DNA from: Pseudomonas sp. 31-12
GTDB lineage: Bacteria > Pseudomonadota > Gammaproteobacteria > Pseudomonadales > Pseudomonadaceae
Length of the DNA stretch: 64,000 bases
Assembly: GCF_003151075.1 (NCBI RefSeq)
Contig: NZ_CP029482.1
Location: 3,596,001-3,660,000, forward strand
Direction: 5' to 3'
This document shows, in pieces, positions 41,060 through 49,148 of this stretch. The notes below the pieces were generated by a model. It saw nothing but the letters and a program-made list of their open reading frames with translations, was not told the origin of the DNA and made no database searches. A program made the position numbers and the translations under genes. Each line of letters opens with the position of its first letter. The first letter of the stretch is position 1.

Positions 41060-41224
41060 CCACCCCTCACCCCAGCCCTCTCCCCACAGGGGAGAGGGGA
41101 AAGGGAGCTGATCTTCATGCTCTTCAAACCTGAATTCGACTCGGAGTTTCAGGTCGATGTAACTCGAAAAACACATCGATCAGTCCCCTCGCCCCTCTGG
41201 GGAGAGGGTTAGGGTGAGGGGTGG
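41060..41224 (+). repeat. MITE-like repeat, copy 2 (forward orientation)
   Basis: About 165 bases with terminal inverted repeats CCCTCACCCCAGCCCTCTCC and GGAGAGGGTTAGGGTGAGGG. The interior has TTCAAACCTGAATTCGACTCGG and CAGGTCGATG, matching copies 1 and 3. It starts three bases after the MmgE/PrpD stop codon and separates that gene from the MFS gene. Confidence 0.87.
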
Positions 41225-41264
41225 ATCCCAAGCCAAACACCAAAATAAGGACATCCGCACCACC

Positions 41265-42443
41265 GTGGCCACTTACTCGCTCGTAATCCGCCGGTTGATG
41301 ATCGTTTCGCTGACCATCGTCGTCAGCCGCGCCATCACCAGCCCGCTGCTCACCTTGTTCCTGAGCAACAAGCTCGGCCTCAACCAACAAGACGTCGGCT
41401 TGTTGCTGGGTATCGCGGTGTTCATCGCCACCCTGCTCGCGCTCTACGGCGGTTACATCATCGACCGCCTCGAAAAGCGCCGGCTGCTGATCCTCGCCAT
41501 GCTCTCCAGCGCCATCGGTTTCGTGCTGCTGACCTTTGCCGAAAACCTCTACCTGACCACCGCCACCCTGGTGATCACCGAAACCGCCTCGGCGCTGTTC
41601 CTGATCGGTTCGAAGGCGATCCTCAGCGAAAACCTGCCCATGGGCCAACGCGCCAAGGCCTTTTCGCTGCGCTACACCCTGACCAACATCGGCTATGCCA
41701 CCGGCCCGATGCTCGGCGTGGTGATTGCCGGCGTGTACCCGATTGCGCCATTCCTGATTGCCGGCGGCATCGCGTTCTTCAGTATTTTCCTGATGATCGG
41801 GATTCCCAAGGACTCGGCCCAGTCACCTGCAATTGGCCAGCCCCAGAGTTTTCTCAAGACGCTGATCACCCTGAAAAACGACCGCACCCTGATCATGTTC
41901 ACCTTCGGCTGCCTGCTCAGCACCGTGGTCCACGGCCGCTTCACCTTGTACCTGTCGCAATACCTGCTGGTGACTCACGACTCCAAACGGGCGCTGGAAA
42001 CCATGGCTGCCCTGCTCGCCTGCAACGCCATCAGCGTAATCCTGCTGCAATACCAGATCGGTCGTTTCCTCAAGCGCGAACAACTGCGTTACTGGATCGC
42101 GGGCGGCACCAGCCTGTTCATCGTCGGGCTGATCGGCTTCAGCCTGGCCGACAGTCTGGTGAGCTGGTGCGTGGCGATGTTCATCTTCACCCTCGGCGAA
42201 ATGATCATTTACCCCGCCGAATTCCTCTTCGTCGACACCCTGGCCCCGGAAGAACTGCGCGGCAGTTACTACGGCGCACAGAACCTCGCGGCCCTCGGCG
42301 GTGCGCTGAGCCCGGTGATTTGCGGATTCCTGCTGATGCACACGCCGGCACCGACGATGTTTTACGCATTGAGCGCGTTAACAGCCATGGGTGGGTTCCT
42401 GTGTTTCATGAGTGGCCGCCGCGTCGCTTTACAACAAAAATAA
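41265..42443 (+). CDS. MFS transporter, YdeE-like
   Basis: The protein is about 392 residues with twelve membrane helices. Motifs such as ITSPLLTLFLSNKLGL, YIIDRLEKRRLL (motif A), LQYQIGRFLK and FTLGEMIIYPAEFLFVD closely follow E. coli YdeE, which is linked to dipeptide export. The start is uncertain: GTG 41265 with AAGGA upstream is chosen, and the open frame reaches GTG 41214 inside the repeat. It may export or import a product of the upstream catabolic genes, or be independent, since a repeat separates it from them. Confidence 0.85.
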   Translation: MATYSLVIRRLMIVSLTIVVSRAITSPLLTLFLSNKLGLNQQDVGLLLGIAVFIATLLALYGGYIIDRLEKRRLLILAMLSSAIGFVLLTFAENLYLTTATLVITETASALFLIGSKAILSENLPMGQRAKAFSLRYTLTNIGYATGPMLGVVIAGVYPIAPFLIAGGIAFFSIFLMIGIPKDSAQSPAIGQPQSFLKTLITLKNDRTLIMFTFGCLLSTVVHGRFTLYLSQYLLVTHDSKRALETMAALLACNAISVILLQYQIGRFLKREQLRYWIAGGTSLFIVGLIGFSLADSLVSWCVAMFIFTLGEMIIYPAEFLFVDTLAPEELRGSYYGAQNLAALGGALSPVICGFLLMHTPAPTMFYALSALTAMGGFLCFMSGRRVALQQK

Positions 42444-42461
42444 TGCACTCAAACTGCATTA
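42441..42461. repeat. Short inverted repeat TAATGCA-N7-TGCATTA
   Basis: A perfect 7-base inverted repeat beginning at the MFS stop codon. It overlaps a TAATAT -10-like hexamer at 42460, so it could be an operator for the downstream transcript or a weak hairpin at the MFS mRNA end. Confidence 0.5.
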
Positions 42462-42469
42462 ATATGAAT

Positions 42470-42572
42470 TTGTCAGCATCGGCAATGAACGGCACACTGT
42501 GTCCCGTTCCTCCCCCAATAGTTGGAACTCTTTCAAGGGCTTTCTGGGTTTCCCAGCTAAGCCTTTTTTTTT
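42470..42572 (+). ncRNA. Candidate small RNA with Rho-independent terminator
   Basis: The segment ends in a clear intrinsic terminator: the stem GGCTTTCTGGG / CCCAGCTAAGCC at 42538-42563 followed by nine T. Upstream, GTTCC (42503) and GGAAC pair around a loop containing TCCCCC, an anti-Shine-Dalgarno-like sequence, and a TAATAT hexamer at 42460 could be the -10 element. The terminator stands just 32 bases before the HPP start, so a transcript from before it would stop ahead of that gene. A small RNA or attenuated leader both fit. The 5' end is a guess. Confidence 0.4.
42538..42572 (+). terminator. Rho-independent terminator ahead of HPP gene
   Basis: GGCTT-T-CTGGG, loop TTT, then CCCAG-CT-AAGCC, followed by TTTTTTTTT. 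It is the strongest terminator seen in the window. It can end the MFS transcript, a small RNA, or the HPP leader. Confidence 0.8.
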
Positions 42573-42603
42573 CCTGAATTTTTACCAACGGAACGTTTGT
42601 CTC

Positions 42604-43311
42604 ATGCTCGCTCGCTGGTTACCCGCCGCCGTCAACACCCGTCCTTCCGAATGGAGCCGCGCCGCCATTGGCATGTCCTTGGGAACGCTGTTCAGCGTCT
42701 GGCTGTGCGCTCAAGTGTTCGGCATGGAAGTGGCCCAGCATCTGATCGGGCCGCTGGGTGCCTCGGCGGTGCTGCTGTTCGCGGTGTCCTCCGGTGCCCT
42801 CGCGCAGCCGTGGTCGATTCTCGGCGGATACTTGAGCGCCGGCGTTGTGGCGCTACTTGTCGCTCACGTACTGGGGCGAACCCTCGGCAGTGCTTGCCTG
42901 GCGGCCGGCATGGCGCTGATTCTGATGTGCTGGTTGCGTTGCCTGCATCCGCCGGCCGGGGCGTTGGCGCTGCTGTTGGTGTTGGCCGACCCGGCGACCA
43001 TCGCGCTGGACTGGAAAGCTCTCGGCGCGGTGATGCTCGCCGCATTGACCATGCTGCTCAGCGCCCTGGCCTATAACAACCTGACGCGCATTCGCTACCC
43101 CAAACGTGCCGCAGAACCGGTGGCCGTGGTGCCGGCCGATCATCCGCCGATCGACAGTCAGGCGATCACCGCGCAGGACTTGAAACTGGCGTTGGCGGAG
43201 ATGGAAGCGTTCTTCGATGTCACGCCGGAAGACCTTGAACAACTGATTCATATCAGTGAGTTGCACGCTAAACGTCGCAGTATTGGTGAAGTGTTGTCAC
43301 GTCGCGCATAG
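42604..43311 (+). CDS. HPP family integral membrane protein
   Basis: The protein is 235 residues with four or five membrane helices and the family signature CLHPPAGALALLLVLADP near residue 118. Some plant and cyanobacterial HPP proteins transport nitrite; the role in Pseudomonas is not established. A cytoplasmic C-terminus (about 175-235) ends with EAFFDVTPEDLEQLIHIS and LSRRA, which is repeated in decayed form at 44290-44433. ATG 42604 is chosen over the earlier in-frame start at 42499, because that would lie before the intrinsic terminator. Confidence 0.88.
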   Translation: MLARWLPAAVNTRPSEWSRAAIGMSLGTLFSVWLCAQVFGMEVAQHLIGPLGASAVLLFAVSSGALAQPWSILGGYLSAGVVALLVAHVLGRTLGSACLAAGMALILMCWLRCLHPPAGALALLLVLADPATIALDWKALGAVMLAALTMLLSALAYNNLTRIRYPKRAAEPVAVVPADHPPIDSQAITAQDLKLALAEMEAFFDVTPEDLEQLIHISELHAKRRSIGEVLSRRA

Positions 43312-43410
43312 CGTCGCAGGGATCGAACAGCGATCAACACGTCACCTTGCCTGCCGATAATCTGCAACTAGACTTCCCGGCGGGCTCTGATGATGCCAAA
43401 CGCTGAAAAC

Positions 43411-43546
43411 CCTGTGGCGAGGGAGCTTGCTCCCGCTGGGCTGCGAAGCAGCCCCAAAACTGCAACCGCGAAACTTTCGGACACACCGCGTCATCCGGTT
43501 TACGACTGCTGCGCAGCCGAGCGGGAGCAAGCTCCCTCGCCACAGG
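43411..43546. repeat. REP palindromic pair (GTGGCGAGGGAGCTTGCTCCCG type)
   Basis: Arms CCTGTGGCGAGGGAGCTTGC and the complement ending in CTCGCCACAGG flank inner GCTGCGAAGCAGC-like palindromes. It lies between the convergent HPP and DUF6124 genes. Confidence 0.9.
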
Positions 43547-43588
43547 TAAGTGGACCACCTCAGGTAAGTTCTCTCTTCAGAATTGAAG

Positions 43589-43951
43589 CTAGCCCTGCGG
43601 GCCGACGTTATCCAGCACCCGGTTCGCCGTAATCTCCGCCATCATGATGCTGTTAGAAATACCCAAAAGCGCGTAACGCGACTCCCCCTCCAGATGATCC
43701 ACCAACTGGTGCACCATCACATCAACCGAGGCCAGCGTCTCGACCAGATACACCGCCAGGGTTTCAGTCGTGGCCTCTGGGTCTACGGAAAACAGGGTGC
43801 TGCGTGTTCGCGGGGTGGCTTTGATGTCGGCGTTCGATGGGAAATGGAAGTCGAGGGCTCGCTCGGCGGCTTCGTTGAGCTTTTTGTAATCGGTGGATTC
43901 GTGGGGGGAAACGTCGTCGGTTTCGGGTAGGTTGGGTGTTGGTTTGAACAT
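43589..43951 (-). CDS. DUF6124 family protein
   Basis: The protein is 120 residues, starting MFKPTPNLPETDDVSPHEST, then a helical region with LNEAAERALDFHF, LAVYLVETLASVDVMVHQL and LLGISNSIMMAEITANRVLD. This matches the DUF6124 family common in fluorescens-group Pseudomonas, with no known function. ATG 43951 has AAGGAG at good spacing, so the longer in-frame start at 44020 is not used. A long hairpin-rich leader precedes it. Confidence 0.85.
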   Translation of the reverse strand: MFKPTPNLPETDDVSPHESTDYKKLNEAAERALDFHFPSNADIKATPRTRSTLFSVDPEATTETLAVYLVETLASVDVMVHQLVDHLEGESRYALLGISNSIMMAEITANRVLDNVGPQG

Positions 43952-44300
43952 AGGTGAAACTCCTTGTGCTACCAAAAAAGGAGCCATCACCCTCGCTACC
44001 AAACAAAGGGTGGTGGCCATACGCAGGTTGGTAGACCGGGCACAAGGAAACCGGCGCGTCCGAAGACGCCCTGTGCATGACCACCATAAAAGTCGAGACG
44101 AAAAGACGCCTCAATTTATGGTGCGTTGCACTCTTGTGAAAAACCGGGCTACCAAACCCCATCGCTGTTCTTCAGCGACGGGGAAACGATAAAACCCAGG
44201 CCCAAGGCGCACAAGCCGGCGAATTCTGGCGCAGTCGTAGGCAACGACGCAAGGATGTGTAGCCTGAGTGAGTTTCTGAAGATGTCTATTAAACAACGCT
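43952..44300 (-). promoter_or_regulatory. Structured leader region of the DUF6124 gene
   Basis: Read on -, this stretch forms at least three hairpins: 44159-44181 (TCGCTGAAGAACAGCGA), 44056-44069 (GCGTCTTCGGACGC, a C(UUCG)G tetraloop in RNA) nested in GCACA/TGTGC arms at 44040-44076, and 43983-44017 (GCCACCACCCT pairing with AGGGTGATGGC). Small open frames also cross it. The UUCG loop appears only on the - strand, supporting an RNA transcribed toward the DUF6124 gene. A cis-regulatory leader or processed RNA is inferred; no known riboswitch was recognised. Confidence 0.5.
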
Positions 44301-44433
44301 GTTTAATTCTCGCCCTGGCTGAACGGAAGCGTTCTTCGACGTCACCCCGGAAGACCTTGAACAACTGATCCATATCAGTGACTTGCATGCGAAACATCAC
44401 AGCATTAGTGAAGTCCTGAGCCAAAGTTCCTGA
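44290..44433 (+). pseudogene. Decayed 3' fragment of an HPP-family gene
   Basis: From 44327 the frame reads EAFFDVTPEDLEQLIHIS, DLHAKHHSISEVLSQSS and stop at 44433, nearly identical to the last 35 residues of the HPP protein at 42604-43311. Just before it the similarity continues (LALAE) but in another frame, so about one base has been lost near 44323, and the membrane part is absent. It is a truncated duplicate with no start site of its own. Confidence 0.8.
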
Positions 44434-44532
44434 CGACACGCCTCCCCCATTTAGAGCCATGCAAATATGCAGGAAGCACCTGCACATATCCCGGTTGTAC
44501 ATCACAAATTTGCACTGTTACGATCCAGCATC

Positions 44533-44546
44533 GCTCGCGCGCGAGC
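44533..44546. promoter_or_regulatory. Perfect palindrome upstream of acyl-CoA operon
   Basis: GCTCGCGCGCGAGC is a perfect 14-base palindrome 37 bases before ATG 44583, within an otherwise AT-rich promoter-like stretch (CTATAAAGAACAATAAAAGC follows). It could be an operator; the protein that would bind it is not known. Confidence 0.4.
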
Positions 44547-44582
44547 TTCTCTATAAAGAACAATAAAAGCAGGGAGTTAGTG

Positions 44583-45689
44583 ATGACTGCTCAGGTTTCA
44601 TCGAAGGGGACTTGGTCCATGGATGCCACCCGAAACGAAGTGCTGGCCGAGGTTCGCAACCACGTCGGTCACCTGACCCTCAATCGCCCCGCCGGTCTCA
44701 ACGCCATTACCCTCGACATGGTCCGCCACCTGCAGCGCCAGCTTGATGCCTGGGCGTTGGATTCCAACGTACACGCGGTGGTCTTGCGCGGTGCCGGCGA
44801 CAAAGCGTTCTGTGCCGGCGGCGATATTCGCTCGCTGTACGACAGTTTCAAAAGCGGCGACACGTTGCACCAGGATTTCTTCGTCGAGGAATACGCCCTC
44901 GACCTCGCCATTCATCACTACTGCAAACCGGTGCTGGCCCTGATGGACGGTTTTGTCCTCGGCGGCGGTATGGGCCTGGTGCAAGGCGCTGACTTGCGGG
45001 TGGTTACCGAGAAAAGCCGTCTGGCGATGCCGGAAGTAGCCATCGGTTATTTCCCGGACGTCGGCGGCAGTCACTTCCTGCCACGGATTCCCGGTGAACT
45101 GGGGATTTATCTGGGCGTCAGCGGTGTGCAGATCCGCGCGGCCGATGCGCTCTATTGCGGTCTGGCCGACTGGTACCTGGAAAGCGAAAAACTCAGCACC
45201 CTCGACGAGCAACTCGATCAGCTCGAATGGAGCGATACGCCGCTCAAGGACCTGCAAGGCTTGCTGGCGAAACTCGCGGTGCAACAACTGCCCGATGCGC
45301 CATTGGAAGCGTTGCGCCCGGCCATCGATCACTTCTTCGCCCTGCCCGACGTGCCGAGTATTGTTGAGCAACTGCGCGAAGTGACGGTCGCCGACAGCCA
45401 TGAATGGGCGACGACCACGGCGGATCTGCTGGAAAGCCGTTCGCCGCTGGCGATGGGCGTGACCCTGGAGATGCTGCGTCGCGGTCGGCACTTGAGTCTC
45501 GAAGACTGCTTCGCCCTTGAGCTGCACCTGGACCGTCAGTGGTTCGAGCGCGGCGACCTGATCGAAGGCGTGCGCGCCTTGCTGATCGATAAAGACAAAA
45601 AACCGCGTTGGAACCCGCCGACCTTGCAGGCGCTGTACGCCGAGCACGTCGCGAGTTTCTTCAGCGGTTTTGACCAGAGCGGGAGCTGA
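44583..45689 (+). CDS. Enoyl-CoA hydratase/isomerase family protein, 3-hydroxyisobutyryl-CoA hydrolase-like
   Basis: The protein is 368 residues, longer than simple crotonases and of HIBYL-CoA hydrolase size. Crotonase features are LNRPAGLNAITLDM, the oxyanion loops AFCAGGDIRSLYD and GFVLGGGMGLVQG, and MPEVAIGYFPDVGGSHFLPR with the conserved Glu and Asp of hydrolases. The C-terminal HIBCH extension includes CFALELHLDRQWF and DKDKKPRWNP. It hydrolyses 3-hydroxyisobutyryl-CoA in valine breakdown. AGGGAG precedes ATG 44583. The acyl-CoA dehydrogenase gene follows after three bases. Confidence 0.92.
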   Translation: MTAQVSSKGTWSMDATRNEVLAEVRNHVGHLTLNRPAGLNAITLDMVRHLQRQLDAWALDSNVHAVVLRGAGDKAFCAGGDIRSLYDSFKSGDTLHQDFFVEEYALDLAIHHYCKPVLALMDGFVLGGGMGLVQGADLRVVTEKSRLAMPEVAIGYFPDVGGSHFLPRIPGELGIYLGVSGVQIRAADALYCGLADWYLESEKLSTLDEQLDQLEWSDTPLKDLQGLLAKLAVQQLPDAPLEALRPAIDHFFALPDVPSIVEQLREVTVADSHEWATTTADLLESRSPLAMGVTLEMLRRGRHLSLEDCFALELHLDRQWFERGDLIEGVRALLIDKDKKPRWNPPTLQALYAEHVASFFSGFDQSGS

Positions 45690-45692
45690 GCC

Positions 45693-46844
45693 ATGCACGA
45701 TATCGAATTGAGCGAAGAACAAGTCATGATCCGCGACATGGCCCGGGACTTTGCCCGCGGCGAAATCGCGCCCCACGCGCAAGCCTGGGAAAAGGCCGGC
45801 TGGATCGATGACGGCCTGGTGGCGAAGATGGGCGAGTTGGGTCTGCTAGGCATGGTGGTGCCGGAAGAATGGGGCGGCACCTATGTCGACTACGTCACCT
45901 ACGCCCTGGCGGTGGAAGAGATTTCGGCCGGTGACGGCGCCACTGGCGCGCTGATGAGCATCCATAATTCCGTGGGCTGCGGCCCGGTGCTCAATTACGG
46001 CACCGAAGAACAGAAACAGACCTGGCTGCCGGACCTGGCCAGCGGCCAGGCGATCGGCTGCTTCTGCCTGACCGAGCCGCAAGCCGGTTCCGAAGCCCAC
46101 AACCTGCGCACCCGCGCCGAACTGCGCGACGGCCAATGGGTAATCAATGGCGCCAAGCAATTCGTCAGCAATGGCAAACGGGCGAAACTGGCGATTGTCT
46201 TTGCCGTGACCGATCCGGACCTGGGCAAGCGCGGCATCTCGGCGTTCCTGGTGCCGACCGACACCGCCGGTTTTATCGTCGACCGCACCGAACACAAGAT
46301 GGGCATTCGCGCCTCCGACACCTGTGCGGTAACGTTGAACAACTGCACGATTCCCGAAGCCAACCTGTTGGGTGATCGCGGCAAAGGGCTGGCCATCGCC
46401 CTGTCCAACCTCGAAGGCGGACGCATCGGCATCGCCGCACAAGCGTTAGGCATTGCACGCGCAGCGTTCGAAGCGGCGCTGGCTTACTCGCGGGATCGGG
46501 TGCAGTTCGACAAGCCGATCATCGAGCACCAGAGCATCGCCAATATGCTGGCCGATATGCACACCCGGCTGAATGCCGCACGTTTGCTGATCCTGCACGC
46601 GGCGCGGTTGCGCAGTGCCGGCAAGCCGTGTCTGTCCGAGGCTTCACAGGCCAAGCTGTTTGCGTCGGAGATGGCCGAGAAGGTCTGCTCGTCGGCGATG
46701 CAGATTCATGGCGGGTATGGGTATCTGGAGGATTACCCGGTGGAGCGTTATTACCGGGATGCGCGGATCACGCAGATTTATGAGGGGTCGAGCGAGATAC
46801 AGCGGATGGTGATAGCTCGGGAGTTGAAGCATTACTTAGTGTGA
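45693..46844 (+). CDS. Acyl-CoA dehydrogenase, isobutyryl-CoA dehydrogenase-like
   Basis: The protein is 383 residues. FAD and acyl-CoA motifs are [28 protein letters not shown] and [10 protein letters not shown], and the catalytic Glu is in [14 protein letters not shown] near the C-terminus, the short-chain/branched-chain position. It oxidises a short acyl-CoA to the enoyl-CoA with electrons passed to ETF. Pairing with the HIBYL-CoA hydrolase gene suggests isobutyryl-CoA and valine. A repeat and then the convergent enoyl-CoA hydratase gene follow. Confidence 0.93.
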   Translation: MHDIELSEEQVMIRDMARDFARGEIAPHAQAWEKAGWIDDGLVAKMGELGLLGMVVPEEWGGTYVDYVTYALAVEEISAGDGATGALMSIHNSVGCGPVLNYGTEEQKQTWLPDLASGQAIGCFCLTEPQAGSEAHNLRTRAELRDGQWVINGAKQFVSNGKRAKLAIVFAVTDPDLGKRGISAFLVPTDTAGFIVDRTEHKMGIRASDTCAVTLNNCTIPEANLLGDRGKGLAIALSNLEGGRIGIAAQALGIARAAFEAALAYSRDRVQFDKPIIEHQSIANMLADMHTRLNAARLLILHAARLRSAGKPCLSEASQAKLFASEMAEKVCSSAMQIHGGYGYLEDYPVERYYRDARITQIYEGSSEIQRMVIARELKHYLV

Positions 46845-46873
46845 TGGCTGGAATTGGGGGGTGGTCTTGAAAT

Positions 46874-47042
46874 CCACCCCTCACCCCAGCTCTCTCCCCA
46901 TAGGGGAGAGGGGGAAAGGGAGCAGATCTTCAAGCTTTTCAAAACTTGAGTTCGACCTGATATTTCAGGTCGCCAATTTTCTACAATCACATCGGTCAGT
47001 TCCCTCGCCCCTCTGGGGAGAGGGTTAGGGTGAGGGGGTGGA
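46874..47042 (+). repeat. MITE-like repeat, copy 3 (forward orientation)
   Basis: About 169 bases between the convergent acyl-CoA dehydrogenase and enoyl-CoA hydratase genes. The terminal inverted repeats CCCTCACCCCAGCTCTCTCC and GGAGAGGGTTAGGGTGAGGG extend outwards as CTTGAAATCCACCCC and GGGGTGGATTTCAAG, the longest of the three copies. The interior TTCAAAACTTGAGTTCGACCTG and CAGGTCGCC match copies 1 and 2. Confidence 0.87.
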
Positions 47043-47064
47043 TTTCAAGGCCACCCCCGCAATA

Positions 47065-47838
47065 TCACTTACCGGTGAACTCGGCTTCACGCTTGGCAAT
47101 AAACGCCGCCATCCCTTCCTTCTGATCCTGCGTCGCAAACGCCGCATGGAACACCCGACGCTCAAAGCGCACGCCTTCCGACAGGCTCACTTCAAACGCG
47201 CGGTTGACGCTTTCCTTGACCATCATTGCAATCGGCAGCGACTTCTTGGCAATCAATGTCGCGACTTTCAGGGCTTCTTCCAGCAATTCATCTGCCGGTA
47301 CGATCCGCGCGACAATCCCGCAACGCTCGGCTTCCACTGCATCAATCAAACGCCCGCTCAGGCACATTTCCATGGCCTTGGCCTTGCCCACGGCGCGGGT
47401 CAGGCGCTGGGTGCCGCCCATGCCCGGCAGCACGCCGAGGTTGATTTCCGGCTGGCCGAATTTCGCGTTATCGCCGGCAAGGATGAAATCGCACATCAGC
47501 GCCAGTTCACAGCCGCCGCCCAGGGCAAAACCGTTGACCGCGGCGATGATCGGCTTGCGGCGGTTGGCCACGCGATCGCTGTCGCTGAACAGGTCGTCCA
47601 GATAGATCTGCGGGTAGGTCAGCTCGGCCATTTCCTTGATGTCGGCACCGGCGGCGAAGGCTTTTTTGGAGCCGGTCAGCACGATGCAGCCAATGTTCGA
47701 ATCGGCTTCCAGGCCATCGAGGGCGTGGTTCAGTTCGCTGACGATCTGCGCATTCAACGCGTTTAGCGCCTGCGGACGGTTGAGGGTGATCAGGCCGACG
47801 CGACCATGGGTTTCCAGCAAAATCGTTTCGTAGCTCAC
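47065..47838 (-). CDS. Enoyl-CoA hydratase
   Basis: The protein is 257 residues, standard crotonase length. The oxyanion loops are [16 protein letters not shown] and [16 protein letters not shown]; the catalytic Glu residues are in the latter and in [19 protein letters not shown]. It hydrates short-chain enoyl-CoA. The start codon is GTG 47838 with AAGGAG at 8-base spacing. It is the last gene of the leftward cluster and stands 13 bases after the acyl-CoA dehydrogenase gene. Confidence 0.94.
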   Translation of the reverse strand: MSYETILLETHGRVGLITLNRPQALNALNAQIVSELNHALDGLEADSNIGCIVLTGSKKAFAAGADIKEMAELTYPQIYLDDLFSDSDRVANRRKPIIAAVNGFALGGGCELALMCDFILAGDNAKFGQPEINLGVLPGMGGTQRLTRAVGKAKAMEMCLSGRLIDAVEAERCGIVARIVPADELLEEALKVATLIAKKSLPIAMMVKESVNRAFEVSLSEGVRFERRVFHAAFATQDQKEGMAAFIAKREAEFTGK

Positions 47839-47851
47839 AAATGGACTCCTT

Positions 47852-48979
47852 TTAAAGATTGCGCGAAATAACCATGCGTTGAATATCGCTGGTGCCTTCG
47901 TAGATCTGGCACACCCGCACGTCGCGGTAGATCCGCTCCAGCGGGAAGTCGTTCAGGTAACCGTAACCGCCGAGGGTTTGCAACGCCGAGGAGCAGACCT
48001 TCTCGGCCATTTCCGAGGCGAACAGCTTGGCCATGGACGCTTCGACCAAGGCCGGTTTGCCGCTGTCCCTCAGTGCCGCTGCGTAATGCACCATCTGCCG
48101 GGCGACGGCGATTTGCGTCGCCATGTCCGCCAGGCGGAAGGCTACGGCTTGATGTTCGATGATCGGTTTGCCGAAGCTCTCGCGTTCACGGGCGTAGTCG
48201 CGAGCCGCTTCAAACGCGGCGCGGGCCATACCCACCGATTGCGAAGCGATGCCGACACGGCCGCCTTCGAGGTTGGCCAGGGCGATCCGGTAACCCTCGC
48301 CCTCCTCACCCAAACGATTGGCCACCGGCACTTTGACGTCTTCGAAGAGGATCTGACAGGTGTCGGAGGCGTGCTGGCCGAGTTTGTCTTCGACTCGGGC
48401 GACTTTGTAGCCCGGCGAATCGGTCGGCACGATCAGCGCCGTAATGCCGCGCTTGCCGGCACTCGGGTCGGTCACCGCGAATACGATCACCACCCCGGCG
48501 TTCTGCCCGGAGGTGATGAACTGCTTGCAGCCGTTGAGCACGTAGTGATCGCCTTCCAGGCGCGCGCGGGTTTTCAGGCCGCTGGCGTCGGAGCCGGCTT
48601 GCGGTTCCGTCAGGGCAAAGGCGCCGAGCATCGCACCGCTGGCCAATGGCTTGAGGAAGCGTTCTTTCTGATCGTCGTTGCCGTACTTGAGGATCGGCAC
48701 GCAACCGACCGAGTTGTGCACGCTCATGATGGTCGAACAGGCGCCGTCACCGGCCGCGATCTCTTCCAGGGCCATGGCGTAGGCCAGGTAACCGGTGTCG
48801 CAACCGCCCCACTCCTCCGGCACCAGCATGCCGAAGAAACCCAGCTCGGCCATCTCGCCGATGGCTTCCTTGGGGAAGCGATGCTCGCGGTCCCACTCGG
48901 CAGCGAACGGTTTCAGCCGTTCCTGGGCGAATTGCCGGGCGGCGTCGCTGATCTGAAGTTGTTCGTCATTGGGAATCAT
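47852..48979 (-). CDS. Acyl-CoA dehydrogenase, 2-methylbutyryl/short-chain type
   Basis: The protein is 375 residues. It shows [42 protein letters not shown] and the catalytic Glu in [18 protein letters not shown]. It introduces the alpha-beta double bond in a short or branched acyl-CoA, giving the substrate of the enoyl-CoA hydratase. AAGGATT precedes ATG 48979. With the thiolase and HSD10-like dehydrogenase genes upstream, 2-methylbutyryl-CoA from isoleucine is the likely substrate. Confidence 0.93.
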   Translation of the reverse strand: MIPNDEQLQISDAARQFAQERLKPFAAEWDREHRFPKEAIGEMAELGFFGMLVPEEWGGCDTGYLAYAMALEEIAAGDGACSTIMSVHNSVGCVPILKYGNDDQKERFLKPLASGAMLGAFALTEPQAGSDASGLKTRARLEGDHYVLNGCKQFITSGQNAGVVIVFAVTDPSAGKRGITALIVPTDSPGYKVARVEDKLGQHASDTCQILFEDVKVPVANRLGEEGEGYRIALANLEGGRVGIASQSVGMARAAFEAARDYARERESFGKPIIEHQAVAFRLADMATQIAVARQMVHYAAALRDSGKPALVEASMAKLFASEMAEKVCSSALQTLGGYGYLNDFPLERIYRDVRVCQIYEGTSDIQRMVISRNL

Positions 48980-49022
48980 GCCAAATCCTTAAATGGGTCA
49001 AGACACAGAACCTGGGGGAGTC

Positions 49023-49118
49023 TTGTGGCGAGGGGGCTTGCCCCCGTTGGGCCGCGTAGCGGCCCCAAGAATCTGCGAGCGCTGCGCACTCGAACGGGGG
49101 CAAGCCCCCTCGCCACAA
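49023..49118. repeat. REP palindromic pair (GTGGCGAGGGGGCTTGCCCCCG type)
   Basis: Arms TTGTGGCGAGGGGGCTTGCC and the complement ending in CTCGCCACAA lie in the 169-base gap between the thiolase and acyl-CoA dehydrogenase genes. A single half-site of the GCCCGCTCCCACAGG type follows at 49119-49134. Confidence 0.88.
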
Positions 49119-49148
49119 AGCCCGCTCCCACAGGGGCTTGCGTCAGCC

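Noticed and set aside
44111..44296. A 61-codon reading frame on - within the DUF6124 leader
   Set aside because: It could be a small protein, but it overlaps a strong hairpin, lacks a clear ribosome-binding site and has no recognised domain, so it is described as leader sequence only.
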